DNA of 64,000 nt, from positions 1-64,000 of the forward strand of contig JBHIET010000008.1 in NCBI GenBank assembly GCA_046760785.1. Reading direction: 5' to 3'. Position numbers and translations under genes: made by a program. The notes beneath the pieces were generated by a model that was not told the origin of the DNA, ran no database searches, and saw nothing but the letters and a program-made list of their open reading frames with translations. The DNA comes from JBHIET01 sp046760785 (GTDB lineage Bacteria; Chloroflexota; Anaerolineae; B4-G1). Shown piece after piece: positions 1-8,802 of the stretch (positions within the stretch are counted from its first letter, which is position 1; every line of letters starts with the position of its first letter).

Positions 1-198
1 CGTGGCTTCGAGGAGGCGCGGGAGGAGCGGCAACGTGGCTTCGAGGAGGCGCGGGCTGATCGGCAATTGCTACACGAGCGTCTCGACCGGCTTGAGAGCA
101 AGGTGGATGCTAACTTCCGCTGGACCATTGGCCTGTTGATGCCCATCGTGATTGGTATCCTGGTGATTATCGTGCGTGTCTTCTTCGGCTTACCCTAG
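1..198 (+). CDS. C-terminal end of a coiled-coil, single-span membrane protein (5' partial)
   Basis: The frame is open from the window edge to a TAG at 196-198 and gives 65 residues. The first half is charged and carries an 11-residue unit (RGFEEARxxRQ) twice, encoded by a direct DNA repeat starting at bases 1 and 34, which suggests a coiled coil. One hydrophobic segment follows (about residues 43-61, WTIGLLMPIVIGILVIIV) and the protein ends five residues later. The layout resembles small bacterial coiled-coil/TM proteins, but no family can be named from this fragment. The N-terminus lies outside the window. Confidence 0.7.
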   Translation, partial: RGFEEAREERQRGFEEARADRQLLHERLDRLESKVDANFRWTIGLLMPIVIGILVIIVRVFFGLP

Positions 199-234
199 CG
201 TGTGCTTCTCCTGAGCGATGAGACGAATAGGACG

Positions 235-262
235 GGGGTTCGGCTATAGCCGAGCCCCTTTG
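235..262 (+). terminator. Hairpin before the first glycosidase gene
   Basis: A near-perfect inverted repeat (GGGGTTCGGCTA / TAGCCGAGCCCC, one G-T wobble) is followed by TTTG. It lies between the upstream stop and the strong AAGGAGGTCACT ribosome site of the next gene. It could be a weak terminator for the upstream gene or a leader hairpin. Confidence 0.4.
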
Positions 263-279
263 CCCGTAAGGAGGTCACT

Positions 280-1608
280 ATGTCTGGTTTCTCGTCTGGT
301 AACCGAGGATTGAGCGGCAAACGGCTCTACATCGCCATTGCTGCCTGGCTCGTCCTCGTCCTCGCCGGCGCGGTCTGTACCTGGTATGGTTGGTTCGGTC
401 CCAGAAGTGGGGGCAGCCAGCAAGCGGCGGAGGCAACGCCTACCGGTGGGGTCGCCACTCCCACCGTGGAGACAACTGCCGTCCAGCCCACTCCCACCAG
501 CGTCGCAGCGCTCCCTACCGTCCCCTCGGCGGAGGAAGTCTTTGGCTATGGCATTGCCGCCCACGGCATCGTGGGTAACGCGGACTACACGATGGGACAG
601 GTGCAGAGTCTGGGCCTGGGTTGGGTCAAGCAGCAGGTGGAATGGGCTGTCTTTGAGGGCAATCAAGGACAGATGGACTGGAGCGGCTTCGACTGGGTAG
701 TGGAGGCCGCCAACGAGCGGGGCATCAAGGTTATGTTCAGCGTGGTGGATGCACCCCACTGGTCGCGCTCTTACTTCGACGATAATGTGCAAGGTGCCCC
801 CCCGGATGATCTGACCCGATTGGCCGACTTCCTCGGACACATGGTGGAGCGTTACCAGGGCCGTGTCCACGCCATCGAGGTCTGGAACGAGCAGAACCTG
901 GACCGTGAGTGGGATACCGCCGAGGGGGTCAACGCCGGGCAATACGTCGAGATGCTGCGGCTGGCCTATCAGGTCATCAAGAGCCGCGACCCCAACATTA
1001 TCGTCATCAGTGGCGCACTTTCGCCCGTAGGGGCCACAGCCACCGATCCCAACAACCCAGATCGTATCATCTACATGGACGATTTCGCATACTTCGATCA
1101 GATGATTGCGGCCGGCTTCCTTGACTACTGCGACTGCGTGGGCGCGCATCACAATGGAATCAACATGCCGCCCAACGTGGCGTGGGACGAGGGGTACGAT
1201 GACCCAACCGCGACGAACTTTCGTGGGCCCTTCGACAATCCCGACCATAGTTGGTCCTTCAAATCCACTCTATGGGGCTACCACGACCGCATCGCGGCGG
1301 CCGGGAGCGATAAGCCGCTCTGCGTGACGGAATTCGGCTGGGCTACGAACGAGGACCTGGGCGGCCACCCGCCGGGCTTTGAGTTTGCGCTGGATAACAC
1401 GCTCGCAGAGCAGGCGCAGTGGGACGTGGAGGCGTTCCAGTTGATGCGCCAGTGGGGCTTCGTACGGCTGGCTTTCCTCTGGAACCTGGATTTCGCCAAC
1501 AAGTGCAACCGCGATCCCACCGACCCCAACGCTCCCTACAGCCTCGTGAACTTCGATGGTGCGCCCCGCCCGGCCTTCGGGGCCATCAGCGAGATGGAAA
1601 AGCCCTGA
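280..1608 (+). CDS. Membrane-anchored or secreted glycoside hydrolase, GH39/GH5-like clan A
   Basis: The 442-residue protein has an N-terminal membrane segment (about 15-37), then a Pro/Thr/Ala-rich linker (to about 85), then a TIM-barrel-type domain. Two glutamates fit the clan GH-A pattern: E204 in VWNEQNL (acid/base) and E351 in VTEFGWAT (nucleophile). This suggests a retaining glycosidase acting on polysaccharide outside the cell; the substrate is unknown. The start is fixed by AAGGAGG eight bases upstream of the ATG. A diverged paralogue follows immediately, so the pair probably arose by tandem duplication. Confidence 0.75.
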   Translation: MSGFSSGNRGLSGKRLYIAIAAWLVLVLAGAVCTWYGWFGPRSGGSQQAAEATPTGGVATPTVETTAVQPTPTSVAALPTVPSAEEVFGYGIAAHGIVGNADYTMGQVQSLGLGWVKQQVEWAVFEGNQGQMDWSGFDWVVEAANERGIKVMFSVVDAPHWSRSYFDDNVQGAPPDDLTRLADFLGHMVERYQGRVHAIEVWNEQNLDREWDTAEGVNAGQYVEMLRLAYQVIKSRDPNIIVISGALSPVGATATDPNNPDRIIYMDDFAYFDQMIAAGFLDYCDCVGAHHNGINMPPNVAWDEGYDDPTATNFRGPFDNPDHSWSFKSTLWGYHDRIAAAGSDKPLCVTEFGWATNEDLGGHPPGFEFALDNTLAEQAQWDVEAFQLMRQWGFVRLAFLWNLDFANKCNRDPTDPNAPYSLVNFDGAPRPAFGAISEMEKP

Positions 1609-1619
1609 CCCAATTGACA

Positions 1620-2807
1620 ATGAACAGTGAACAGTCCCGCCGCCGGCGCCGGGTTGCCAGTCCCACACCTCTGGGGTCTGCATTTCTGGTTCTTGGCCTT
1701 CTGCTTTTGGCCTTGGGATTTGGGGTTTGGGATTTGGGATCTGGGATTTCCTCCACTCCCCCCACGCCCACCTCCTGGCCCCGCGCCCGCCTGGCATCTC
1801 CCGAATACGGCATGCAGGCTTTCCTGTGGTGGCACGAAGAGGCAGCCGTGCGCGACCTGGAGTTGATCCACGATGCCGGCTTTACCTGGGTCAAACAGCA
1901 GGCGAACTGGAGAGATGTCGAGGGAGCCAGCAAAGGTGCTTACAACTGGTACTTCACCGACCGCATCGTCGCCGATGCAGAACAGTTTGACCTGAACGTA
2001 CTCTTCCGTCTCGACCGTGAACCGGCATGGGCTGTGCCGCCCAGGGGGTCGCGCTCCGACAATGGCCCCCCGGAGAATCCACAGGACTTTGGGGATTTCT
2101 GCCACGCCATGGCCGGCCGGTACCGGGGGCGCGTGCGGGCCTACCAGGTGTGGAATGAACCCAACCTGGCCCGCGAGTGGGGAGGATGGCCTCCCAATCC
2201 AGCCGAGTACGTCGAACTACTGCGCGCATGCTACATCGGCATCAAGACCGCTGACCCGGACGCGCTGGTCATCTCGGCCGGACTCTCGCCCACCGGTAAT
2301 GGCCCGCCTGAGGCAATGCCGGATACCGACTACCTCATTGCTATGTACGAGGCCGGTGCCGCTCCCTATTTCGATCTTTTGGGAGTGCACGCCCCAGGCT
2401 TCAAGTATCCGCCGGAGATCTCACCTGCAGAAGTCGCTGCCAAACACGATGGGCATCGCTTCTTTTGCTTCCGTCACGTCGAGGATATGCGCGAGATCAT
2501 GTTACGCTACGGTGATGGCCATAAGCAGATAGCGATCCTGGAGATGGGCTGGACCACCAATCCGGTACATCCCGACTATGCCTGGTACGCCGTCACCGAG
2601 GAGCAGAAGGCGGACTACCTGGTGCGGGCCTTCCGCTACGCCAAGGAGAACTGGTCTCCCTGGATCGGGCTGATGACGGTGATCTCTATCGCAGACGTCC
2701 GCTGGACTGAGGATGACGAACAGTACTGGTGGGCCATAACTGAGCCGAGCTGGCCCGAGACCCGAGTGCGCCCGGCCTACGAAGCATTACGTGATATGGA
2801 GAAGTAG
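1620..2807 (+). CDS. Second GH39/GH5-like glycoside hydrolase (paralogue)
   Basis: The product is 395 residues. It starts with a basic N-terminus and one hydrophobic span (about 18-36), so it is secreted or anchored, followed by a barrel with E180 in VWNEPNL and E308 in ILEMGWTTN as likely acid/base and nucleophile. It parallels the preceding protein (both share WVKQQ after the first strands and GAL/GLSP after the acid/base) but lacks its long linker. I chose the ATG at 1620 because the hydrophobic segment follows it; no good ribosome site is visible and the gene lies 11 bases after the previous stop, so coupling is possible. The DNA around the start and membrane span is made of 7-base repeats. 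Confidence 0.7.
   Translation: MNSEQSRRRRRVASPTPLGSAFLVLGLLLLALGFGVWDLGSGISSTPPTPTSWPRARLASPEYGMQAFLWWHEEAAVRDLELIHDAGFTWVKQQANWRDVEGASKGAYNWYFTDRIVADAEQFDLNVLFRLDREPAWAVPPRGSRSDNGPPENPQDFGDFCHAMAGRYRGRVRAYQVWNEPNLAREWGGWPPNPAEYVELLRACYIGIKTADPDALVISAGLSPTGNGPPEAMPDTDYLIAMYEAGAAPYFDLLGVHAPGFKYPPEISPAEVAAKHDGHRFFCFRHVEDMREIMLRYGDGHKQIAILEMGWTTNPVHPDYAWYAVTEEQKADYLVRAFRYAKENWSPWIGLMTVISIADVRWTEDDEQYWWAITEPSWPETRVRPAYEALRDMEK
1713..1747 (+). repeat. Heptanucleotide tandem repeat, five TTGGGAT-like units
   Basis: Five consecutive 7-base units (TTGGGAT, TTGGGGT, TTGGGAT twice, CTGGGAT) lie inside the membrane-span codons of the second glycosidase. A related 7-base pattern (TTGACAA, TGAACAG, TGAACAG) covers the start codon at 1614-1634. 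Confidence 0.8.
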
Positions 2808-2860
2808 GGGCAGAGCTTGCCCCTGCCTGACCTGGACGACCGCAAGGATCGCCTCTGCAG

Positions 2861-3922
2861 ATGGTAGTGATTGACGGCTCTCACGGCGAAGGTGGCGGGC
2901 AAGTGCTGCGCACCGCCCTGGCGTTGGCTGTACTCACCGGGCAGCCGATGCGCATCGAGCACATCCGCGCCGGGCGCAGGAAGCCGGGCCTCCGACCCCA
3001 GCACCTTACCGGAGTGCGAGCGGCCGGGGCCGTGTGTGAGGCCCGCCTGGAAGGGGCCGAGTTGGACTCTCAGATGCTCACCTTTGTCCCTGGCGGCCCG
3101 GCTCGCCCCGGCGAGTACGTCTTTGACGTGACCGAAGTGGCCCGGGGCGGTAGCGCCGGGTCCGTGGGCCTGGTGTTGCAGACAGTACTCCTCCCATTGG
3201 CGCTGGCAGGCGGAGAATCACGCCTGACGCTGCGGGGTGGGACGCACGTACCCTGGGCCCCGCCGGCATCCTATCTGGAGCACGTCTTCCTGCCCACCTT
3301 GGCGCGGATGGGCGTGCGCACACAGATAGAGCTGGTGCGCTGGGGTTTCTACCCGGCGGGCGGTGGAGAGATGCGGGTACGGATTGCGGAACGGGAGGGA
3401 CCGCTATCCCCCATCCTACTGACCGAGCGCGGGGAGCTGCAGCGGGTCTGGGGTACGGCGGCGGTGATGAACCTGCCAGCTCACATCCCGCAGCGCATGG
3501 CTGCCCGCGCCCGCAACGTGCTGGCGGAGGCGGGCCTCCAGGCGCAGGTGGAGCCCCTTCGATTGCGCGGGGCGGGGCCGGGGGCCGGCATCTTCCTGTT
3601 CGCCGAATACGCGCACACTACTGCTGGCTTCACCGCTTACGGACGCAAGGGGTTGCCGGCCGAGCGCGTGGCCGAGACAGCCTGCAAGGATCTGCTGGCC
3701 CATCATCGCTCCGGCGCTCCGGCCGATCTATACCTGGCCGATCAATTAGTGCTGCCGATGGCACTGGCAAAAGGGGAATCGCGGGTCATCACCTCGCAGG
3801 TATCCCAACATTTGCTGACCAACGTCTGGGTCGTGCCCCAATTCCTGGCGCGGGAATTGAGCGTTGAAGGAGAATCAGGAGTGCCGGGGGCGGTGGTTGT
3901 GAAGGGAGTAGAGCATGATTGA
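2861..3922 (+). CDS. rtcA: RNA 3'-terminal phosphate cyclase
   Basis: This enzyme converts an RNA 3'-phosphate to a 2',3'-cyclic phosphate with ATP, through an adenylated histidine. The 353-residue length is normal. It opens with the family signature DGSHGEGGGQVLRTAL (residues 4-19), followed by RAGRRKPGLRPQHL. Near the C-terminus TSQVSQHLLTN contains the expected nucleophilic His. The last eight bases overlap the next gene, an RNase Z, so the two are probably translated together; both act on RNA 3' ends. I see no rtcB or rtcR nearby. Confidence 0.92.
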   Translation: MVVIDGSHGEGGGQVLRTALALAVLTGQPMRIEHIRAGRRKPGLRPQHLTGVRAAGAVCEARLEGAELDSQMLTFVPGGPARPGEYVFDVTEVARGGSAGSVGLVLQTVLLPLALAGGESRLTLRGGTHVPWAPPASYLEHVFLPTLARMGVRTQIELVRWGFYPAGGGEMRVRIAEREGPLSPILLTERGELQRVWGTAAVMNLPAHIPQRMAARARNVLAEAGLQAQVEPLRLRGAGPGAGIFLFAEYAHTTAGFTAYGRKGLPAERVAETACKDLLAHHRSGAPADLYLADQLVLPMALAKGESRVITSQVSQHLLTNVWVVPQFLARELSVEGESGVPGAVVVKGVEHD

Positions 3923-4871
3923 AATCGTCTTTCTGGGCACTTCAGCGTCGGCTCCCTCGATCCATCGTGGGCTCTCGGCGCAGATTGTTCTTTACAGGGA
4001 CTACCGCTTTCTGGTAGATTGCGGCGAGGGGACACAGCGGCAGATTCTGCGCAGCGGCCTGGGCTTCAAGCGGCTCAATAGAATCCTCCTCACCCACGGT
4101 CACCTCGACCACATCCTGGGCCTGGGGGGGCTGATCTCCACCTTCGCCCGCTGGGAGGCGGTTGATCACCTCGAGATTTACGGCGGCAGTTGGGCGCTCG
4201 AGCGCGTGTGCGACCTGATCCACGGCGTCGTGCTGCGAGGGGCCGAGCCCCCGATCAAGATTGATCTCATTGAGGTGTGCCCTGGGGTCGTCCTGGAGGA
4301 TGACAACTTTGAGGTCGTGGCCTTTCCAGTCGTCCACCGGGGGCCTTGTCTGGGTTACCTGTTCCGTGAAAAACCGCGCCGGCCGTTCCTCAATGAGCAG
4401 GCAGAGGTGTTGAGAGTGCCACGAGGGCCAGAACGGCGACGGCTGGTTGCCGGTGAGTCGGTGACATTGCGCGATGGTCGCGTGGTTCGCCCTGATGACG
4501 TGCTCGGCCCACCGCGACCAGGTGCGATTTTGGCCCACGTGGGCGACGCAGGGCGCACCGAAAACCTGGAGATAGCCGTGCGCGGGGCCGACCTGCTGGT
4601 CATTGAGGCCACGTACTTGCGGCACGAGGCGGATATGGCACGTCGTTTCGGTCATCTCATGGCAACACAGGCGGCCCGGCTGGCCCGGGACGCAGGAGTC
4701 CATCGACTGGTGCTGACCCACATCTCGCGGCGCTATCGCGAGGCAGAAATTCTGAATGAAGCGCGGGCTATCTTCCCTGACACGGTCGTCGCCCGCGATT
4801 TCGACCACTTCCGCGTGTTGCGCAGAGATGTGAAATGTGATACGTACGACGTGAGGGCTTGCCAGTTGTGA
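3915..4871 (+). CDS. rnz: Ribonuclease Z family metallo-beta-lactamase-fold RNase
   Basis: RNase Z cuts the 3' trailer from tRNA precursors. The 318-residue protein has the zinc motif THGHLDH (residues 60-66), and downstream the family sequence VIEATY, then GHLMATQAARLA and LTHISRRY, which match the RNase Z C-terminal zinc ligands and product-release block. The start ATG overlaps the end of rtcA by eight bases. A single-copy tRNA 3'-maturase is the most likely role; an arylsulfatase-like hydrolase of the same fold is less likely given the LTHISxRY motif. Confidence 0.88.
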   Translation: MIEIVFLGTSASAPSIHRGLSAQIVLYRDYRFLVDCGEGTQRQILRSGLGFKRLNRILLTHGHLDHILGLGGLISTFARWEAVDHLEIYGGSWALERVCDLIHGVVLRGAEPPIKIDLIEVCPGVVLEDDNFEVVAFPVVHRGPCLGYLFREKPRRPFLNEQAEVLRVPRGPERRRLVAGESVTLRDGRVVRPDDVLGPPRPGAILAHVGDAGRTENLEIAVRGADLLVIEATYLRHEADMARRFGHLMATQAARLARDAGVHRLVLTHISRRYREAEILNEARAIFPDTVVARDFDHFRVLRRDVKCDTYDVRACQL

Positions 4872-4909
4872 ACAGAGAGATTATAATCGGACAAAACGAA
4901 GGAGGAAAT

Positions 4910-5206
4910 ATGCCATCGTACCGCAGGGCCAGCATCCGGGAGTTGGCTTCGGCTGCCTATGAGTTGGATGCAGGTGTCGTTGAGGGACGCCTGGGCCGTG
5001 GCGAAGACGATCGCTGGACCATAAGCGATAGGAAATTGAGCGACTGGCTGGCCCAGTACGATGGTCAGGAGATCGTCCTCATCGTCGCTTCATTGGAGGA
5101 TGACCGCCCTCTTCCCCCCAAGGTCTGCCGCACCTGCGGCACCGAATACGTGGGCATCGAGTGCCCGCGCTGCCGTGAGGCCCGCATCCGCCTGCGAGGT
5201 CGCTAA
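4910..5206 (+). CDS. Small conserved protein with C-terminal zinc ribbon
   Basis: The 98-residue protein starts at the ATG preceded by GAAGGAGGAAAT, an excellent ribosome site; an upstream in-frame start at 4859 lacks one. The N-terminal two thirds contain RASIRELASAAYELD and a WTISDRKLSDWL segment, and the C-terminus has CRTCGT...CPRC, a four-cysteine zinc knuckle followed by a basic tail. It lies 38 bases after the RNase Z gene. I do not recognise an assigned function; the ribbon and basic tail suggest nucleic-acid or ribosome contact, which is inference only. Confidence 0.75.
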   Translation: MPSYRRASIRELASAAYELDAGVVEGRLGRGEDDRWTISDRKLSDWLAQYDGQEIVLIVASLEDDRPLPPKVCRTCGTEYVGIECPRCREARIRLRGR

Positions 5207-5247
5207 GTACAGCCTTCCACAAGTTCGTTCCCAATTTGTCCGGTGCC

Positions 5248-5393
5248 AGCGCGGGGCTGAAGACCCCGCGCTGAAAGAACGAAGCCCCTTCGGGGCTGAA
5301 TCAGGGCCGCTCTAGCCCGTAGGGCTTTGCTCTTTCAGCCCGGAGGCTTCGTTGCGAGCTCAGCCGAGCGGTTCAGCTCCGGGCGGCGTGGCG
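5248..5393. repeat. Interspersed repeat, family A copy 1
   Basis: This gene-free stretch between convergent genes contains a 9-bp hairpin (AGCGCGGGG / CCCCGCGCT), then GCTGAAAGAACGAAGCCC, and ends with AGCCGAGCGGTTCAGC followed by CCGGGCGG. The same modules recur in the same order at 58521-58628. No coding sequence is apparent. The hairpin may also act as a bidirectional terminator. Confidence 0.7.
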
Positions 5394-5501
5394 AACGGGA
5401 GACTCGGAACGAATCTATTATACGAGGAGGTAACAAGGCTGCTCCTTGCTTGTAGATGCTGCGATCCGTCGCGTGCCTTTTGCGCTTCCTGACCGAATCT
5501 C

Positions 5502-7010
5502 TTATCGCTTATCCTGCCGCCCTTGCCGGACGGTCTCCGGCACCCGGGAAATCCGGGGAGTGTGCACCTGGCGTGACACAAAAGTCTGCCCCAACCCCAA
5601 CCCAGCCACCGTTCCGAACGCGGCCGCGTACAGTAGCATGAAGGGGATCACCCCATAGCGCCCGGTAGCAAAGGCCACGCCCGCCGTGACCAGCGCATAG
5701 AGCGCCAACACGGCCTCACCGACGGTACTGCTGTCCATCTGGAGTCGGTAATCGCTATCGGTCCAGCGACCGGTTCGCCCCTCGAGCCGGAACTTGGGCG
5801 TGCGGGCAAATGTGCCACCCCAGCGAGTCAGCCCGCGCCAAACCGCCTGTGCATTGCACCACGCGATGCCAATCCCGACCAGCGCCAGCAACGGGAAAGC
5901 CCGCAGCAATCGCCGCCCCCAATCGGGGTACAACTGGTGTTGGGAAATGGCGTAGACCAGTGGCGGCCCTATAAACATCAGCCCCAGTCCACTGAGAGGA
6001 AGTTGCGCAGAATCGGATGCCAGGAGCATAGGGAGTGAGAGCAGCAGAAGCAGTACCATCAGCGCGTGGGCCAGGTAGCTGCTCAGGTGTATCAGCGCCA
6101 TCACCTTCTGTTCCCATCCAAACTGCCGGCCGCGCATGATGGGGCCAGTCAGCTTGCGCAAGGCTTGTACTGACCCCTGCGCCCAGCGGGACTGCTGCCG
6201 CTTGAACGCCGCGATCTGGGGAGGTACCTCGGCTGGCGCGTCCACCCCTGGCACATAAATGCATTCCCAGCCGGACAACTGAGCTCGATAGCTCAAGTCC
6301 AGGTCCTCGCACAAAGTGTCAGATTGCCACCCGCCGGACTCCTCGATGCAGCGTCGTCGCCACACCCCGCCTGCACCATTGAAGCTCATCAGTAACCCGG
6401 AGCGATTCCTCCCTGTTTGTTCGACGACGAAATGGCCATCGAGTGCCAGCACCTGGGCGCGGGTCAGGGGGGAGTAATCGGCGTTGAGGTACGACCAGCG
6501 CGTCTGCAGTAGCCCCAGTCGCGGGCGCGCCAGGAAGTGCGGGATCGTCTGGAGCAGGAAGTCGGGATGGGGACAGAAGTCAGCGTCGAAGATGGCGACG
6601 TACTCACCACGGGCCTGCGAAAGGCCCCAGGCCAGTGCCCCGGCCTTGAAGCCGTTCCGCTCGGGCCGCCGCAGAACCGCGATGTCTATCCCCCGCTCAC
6701 GGTGTAGCGCCGCCCGCGCACGAGCCAGGCGCGTCGTTTCATCGGTCGAATCATCCAAGACCTGGATCTGCAAGCGGTCGTGGGGGTAGTCAAACGCAGC
6801 TACACGGTCTATCACCCGCTCAACCACGTGAAGCTCATTATATACCGGCACCTGCACGGTGACCGGCGGCAAGGCAGACCGATCTATGGAGGGAGTGGGA
6901 ACCACCGCCCGCCGGTGGCGCAGGTAGAGGAAAGCCAAGATGAAGGAGTTCAACCCATAGACCGCCAGCGAGAGGGCGATCAGCGCATGTATGAATACCA
7001 GGAATGTCAC
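5502..7010 (-). CDS. Processive family-2 glycosyltransferase (cellulose synthase/CslA-like)
   Basis: The 502-residue membrane protein has an N-terminal span (about 5-30), a GT-A catalytic domain and four or five C-terminal spans. Catalytic motifs are in place: DDSTDE near 86, the DxD metal site D142-A-D144 in IFDADF, the ED base at 235-236 (CEDLD) and Q-Q-S-R-W at 272-276. This is the signature of processive beta-glycan synthases such as glucomannan synthase. It is the last gene of a minus-strand operon, its start overlapping the cyclase stop by four bases (ATGA). A cyclic-nucleotide producer next to a glycan synthase suggests regulated polysaccharide output, but no PilZ domain is present. 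Confidence 0.85.
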   Translation of the reverse strand: MTFLVFIHALIALSLAVYGLNSFILAFLYLRHRRAVVPTPSIDRSALPPVTVQVPVYNELHVVERVIDRVAAFDYPHDRLQIQVLDDSTDETTRLARARAALHRERGIDIAVLRRPERNGFKAGALAWGLSQARGEYVAIFDADFCPHPDFLLQTIPHFLARPRLGLLQTRWSYLNADYSPLTRAQVLALDGHFVVEQTGRNRSGLLMSFNGAGGVWRRRCIEESGGWQSDTLCEDLDLSYRAQLSGWECIYVPGVDAPAEVPPQIAAFKRQQSRWAQGSVQALRKLTGPIMRGRQFGWEQKVMALIHLSSYLAHALMVLLLLLSLPMLLASDSAQLPLSGLGLMFIGPPLVYAISQHQLYPDWGRRLLRAFPLLALVGIGIAWCNAQAVWRGLTRWGGTFARTPKFRLEGRTGRWTDSDYRLQMDSSTVGEAVLALYALVTAGVAFATGRYGVIPFMLLYAAAFGTVAGLGLGQTFVSRQVHTPRISRVPETVRQGRQDKR

Positions 7011-8719
7011 TTCAATCCTAGCAGCTCATACACGGTGATCGGCTTGCTGAAGCCCTTTGCCGCTATGGGGGGAAGTGGTCGTGCCTTGATGTACTCTTGC
7101 GCCCGCCGGTAGGCTGTATGCGAAAGCAAGATCTGCCCCGGTGCTGCTGCCTCTTGTAGGCGGCTCGCCAGATTGACGCTGGAACCGATGGCGGTGTAGT
7201 TCATCTGTTCTGCAGTGCCAATGTTGCCCACCACCGCGTCACCAACGTTGATGCCCACTCCGTAGAAAAGCTGGTAGGCCGGGGGCAGCCGCTCATGAAG
7301 CAGGGTGACCCCCTCCTGTATCTTCAGCGCCGCCCGCACTGCACGCAGGACGTGATCTGCCTGGCGAAGTGGCGCGTTGAAAAGAGCGACCACTTCGTCT
7401 CCCAGGATCTTATCGAGCGTTCCATCCTCAGCCAATACTGCCTTGGCACCGATGTCCAGGTACTGGTTGAGCACCTCCACCAACGCCTCGGGGTCGTGCT
7501 GGCGGCTGAAGTCAGTGAAGCCACGGATGTCCGCAAACAGACTGGTGATCTCCTGCCGCTGCCCGCCCAGCTTCAGTTCTGCGGGATCGGGTGGTAACTG
7601 CTCGATCACGGCTGGCGAGACGTAGCGTCGGAACATCTGATAACGCGCTTCCAGCCGGCGTTGCTCCGTGAGATCGTCCACCACAATGGCGACACCTTGC
7701 ATCTCATCCTCAGCATCCTTGAGAGGAGAGAGACTGGTGCGCAGGATGACCTGTCCACACTCGGGGAGCGACATCTCACGCTCGAACTCCACCACTGGCT
7801 TGCCATATTCTTTGACTTCATCCACGACCGGCCGCAGTTCGCTCGCCAGCGCCGGAAGTGTATCAGTGAAGCGTGAGCCAACGACGTCAGCCGCCGGTTT
7901 CCGCAGGACGCGCTCGGCGGCCCGATTGAAAAGCGTAATCTGCTCCTGAACGTCGGTAGTGATGACACCACTGGTGATGGAGGCAAAGACGTTGTCCATC
8001 AGCGCCTTGGCACTGGAGACACTCTCGAACAGGCGGGCGTTTTCGATGGCTACGGCTGCCTGACCGGCAAAGGCGGTGAGCAGATCACGGTCCCGATCAG
8101 AGAAGAGGCCGGTGAGAATACGGTTGTCAGCGTAGATCACACCGGTGATCCGCCCACGGTATCTGAGCGGCACGCACAGGATGGAGCGCAGGTTGTAACC
8201 AATGACGCTCTCCTGCGATTTGAAACGTGGGTCCATCTGCGCGTTGGTCGTGACGATGGGCTCTCCGCTGGTCGCCACCTGCTTGACGATGCTCCGGCTG
8301 ATCTCAAACGAGGATGAAGCGATGGTCTCGCGGTCCATATTGCGGGCGGCTACAAACTCCAGTTCGCCCGTGTCCGGGTCCACGAGCATCAGGAAGGAAC
8401 GTTCGGCCCCCGTCAGACGGATGATCTGGTCCATCACCTCGTTCAGCACCTCCGTCGGGTCGAGGGAGGAGCCAATAGCGCGGCCGATGTCGTACAAGGC
8501 TGCCAGTTCCTCCCGCTCGGGTGCCTGGGTTGTCAGTTCCTGTTCGAGGTGCGCCAGCACACTCTGAAGCGCTGGAAGATGCTGCACAAGCTCCGCCGCA
8601 GCCGGGGTGCCAGCCTTACGGTACTGGTCAATGATGCGGGAGATGTTTGCCAGACCCTCACGAAGGAGAACGATGTCCCCCTGGCCCGGAAACTTGGTCT
8701 CGGAAGAGTGCTCGGCCAT
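7007..8719 (-). CDS. GAF-PAS class III adenylate/guanylate cyclase
   Basis: The 570-residue protein has a GAF domain (about 70-235), a PAS domain (about 240-355) and a class III cyclase domain (388-565). Both metal aspartates (D397 in FADIRGF, D441 in ILGDEVV), Lys437 and the NLASRL transition-state residues are present, so it should be active. It makes cAMP (or cGMP) in response to a ligand or redox cue sensed by GAF/PAS; no membrane span is seen. I prefer the ATG at 8719; an in-frame GTG at 8803 would overlap the suhB-like stop (TAGTG) and add 28 residues, but a TATAAT box lies inside that extension. Confidence 0.85.
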   Translation of the reverse strand: MAEHSSETKFPGQGDIVLLREGLANISRIIDQYRKAGTPAAAELVQHLPALQSVLAHLEQELTTQAPEREELAALYDIGRAIGSSLDPTEVLNEVMDQIIRLTGAERSFLMLVDPDTGELEFVAARNMDRETIASSSFEISRSIVKQVATSGEPIVTTNAQMDPRFKSQESVIGYNLRSILCVPLRYRGRITGVIYADNRILTGLFSDRDRDLLTAFAGQAAVAIENARLFESVSSAKALMDNVFASITSGVITTDVQEQITLFNRAAERVLRKPAADVVGSRFTDTLPALASELRPVVDEVKEYGKPVVEFEREMSLPECGQVILRTSLSPLKDAEDEMQGVAIVVDDLTEQRRLEARYQMFRRYVSPAVIEQLPPDPAELKLGGQRQEITSLFADIRGFTDFSRQHDPEALVEVLNQYLDIGAKAVLAEDGTLDKILGDEVVALFNAPLRQADHVLRAVRAALKIQEGVTLLHERLPPAYQLFYGVGINVGDAVVGNIGTAEQMNYTAIGSSVNLASRLQEAAAPGQILLSHTAYRRAQEYIKARPLPPIAAKGFSKPITVYELLGLK

Positions 8720-8728
8720 TGTATTGCC

Positions 8729-8757
8729 ATTATACCGCACTTTTCTCTCAAGCAAAA
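8729..8757 (-). promoter_or_regulatory. Possible promoter for the cyclase gene
   Basis: On the minus strand TTTTGC (8757-8752) and TATAAT (8734-8729) are 17 nt apart. Transcription would start only about three bases before the ATG at 8719, giving a nearly leaderless message. This box argues for the shorter cyclase start. Confidence 0.4.
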
Positions 8758-8802
8758 GCTGTCCTACGTGCGTACGGATGATATGGGGCACGAGTGAGCG
8801 CA

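Noticed and set aside
244..1248. Long minus-strand open frame opposite the first glycosidase
   Set aside because: It is a shadow of the GC-rich plus-strand gene, which has a signal/anchor, catalytic motifs and a good ribosome site.
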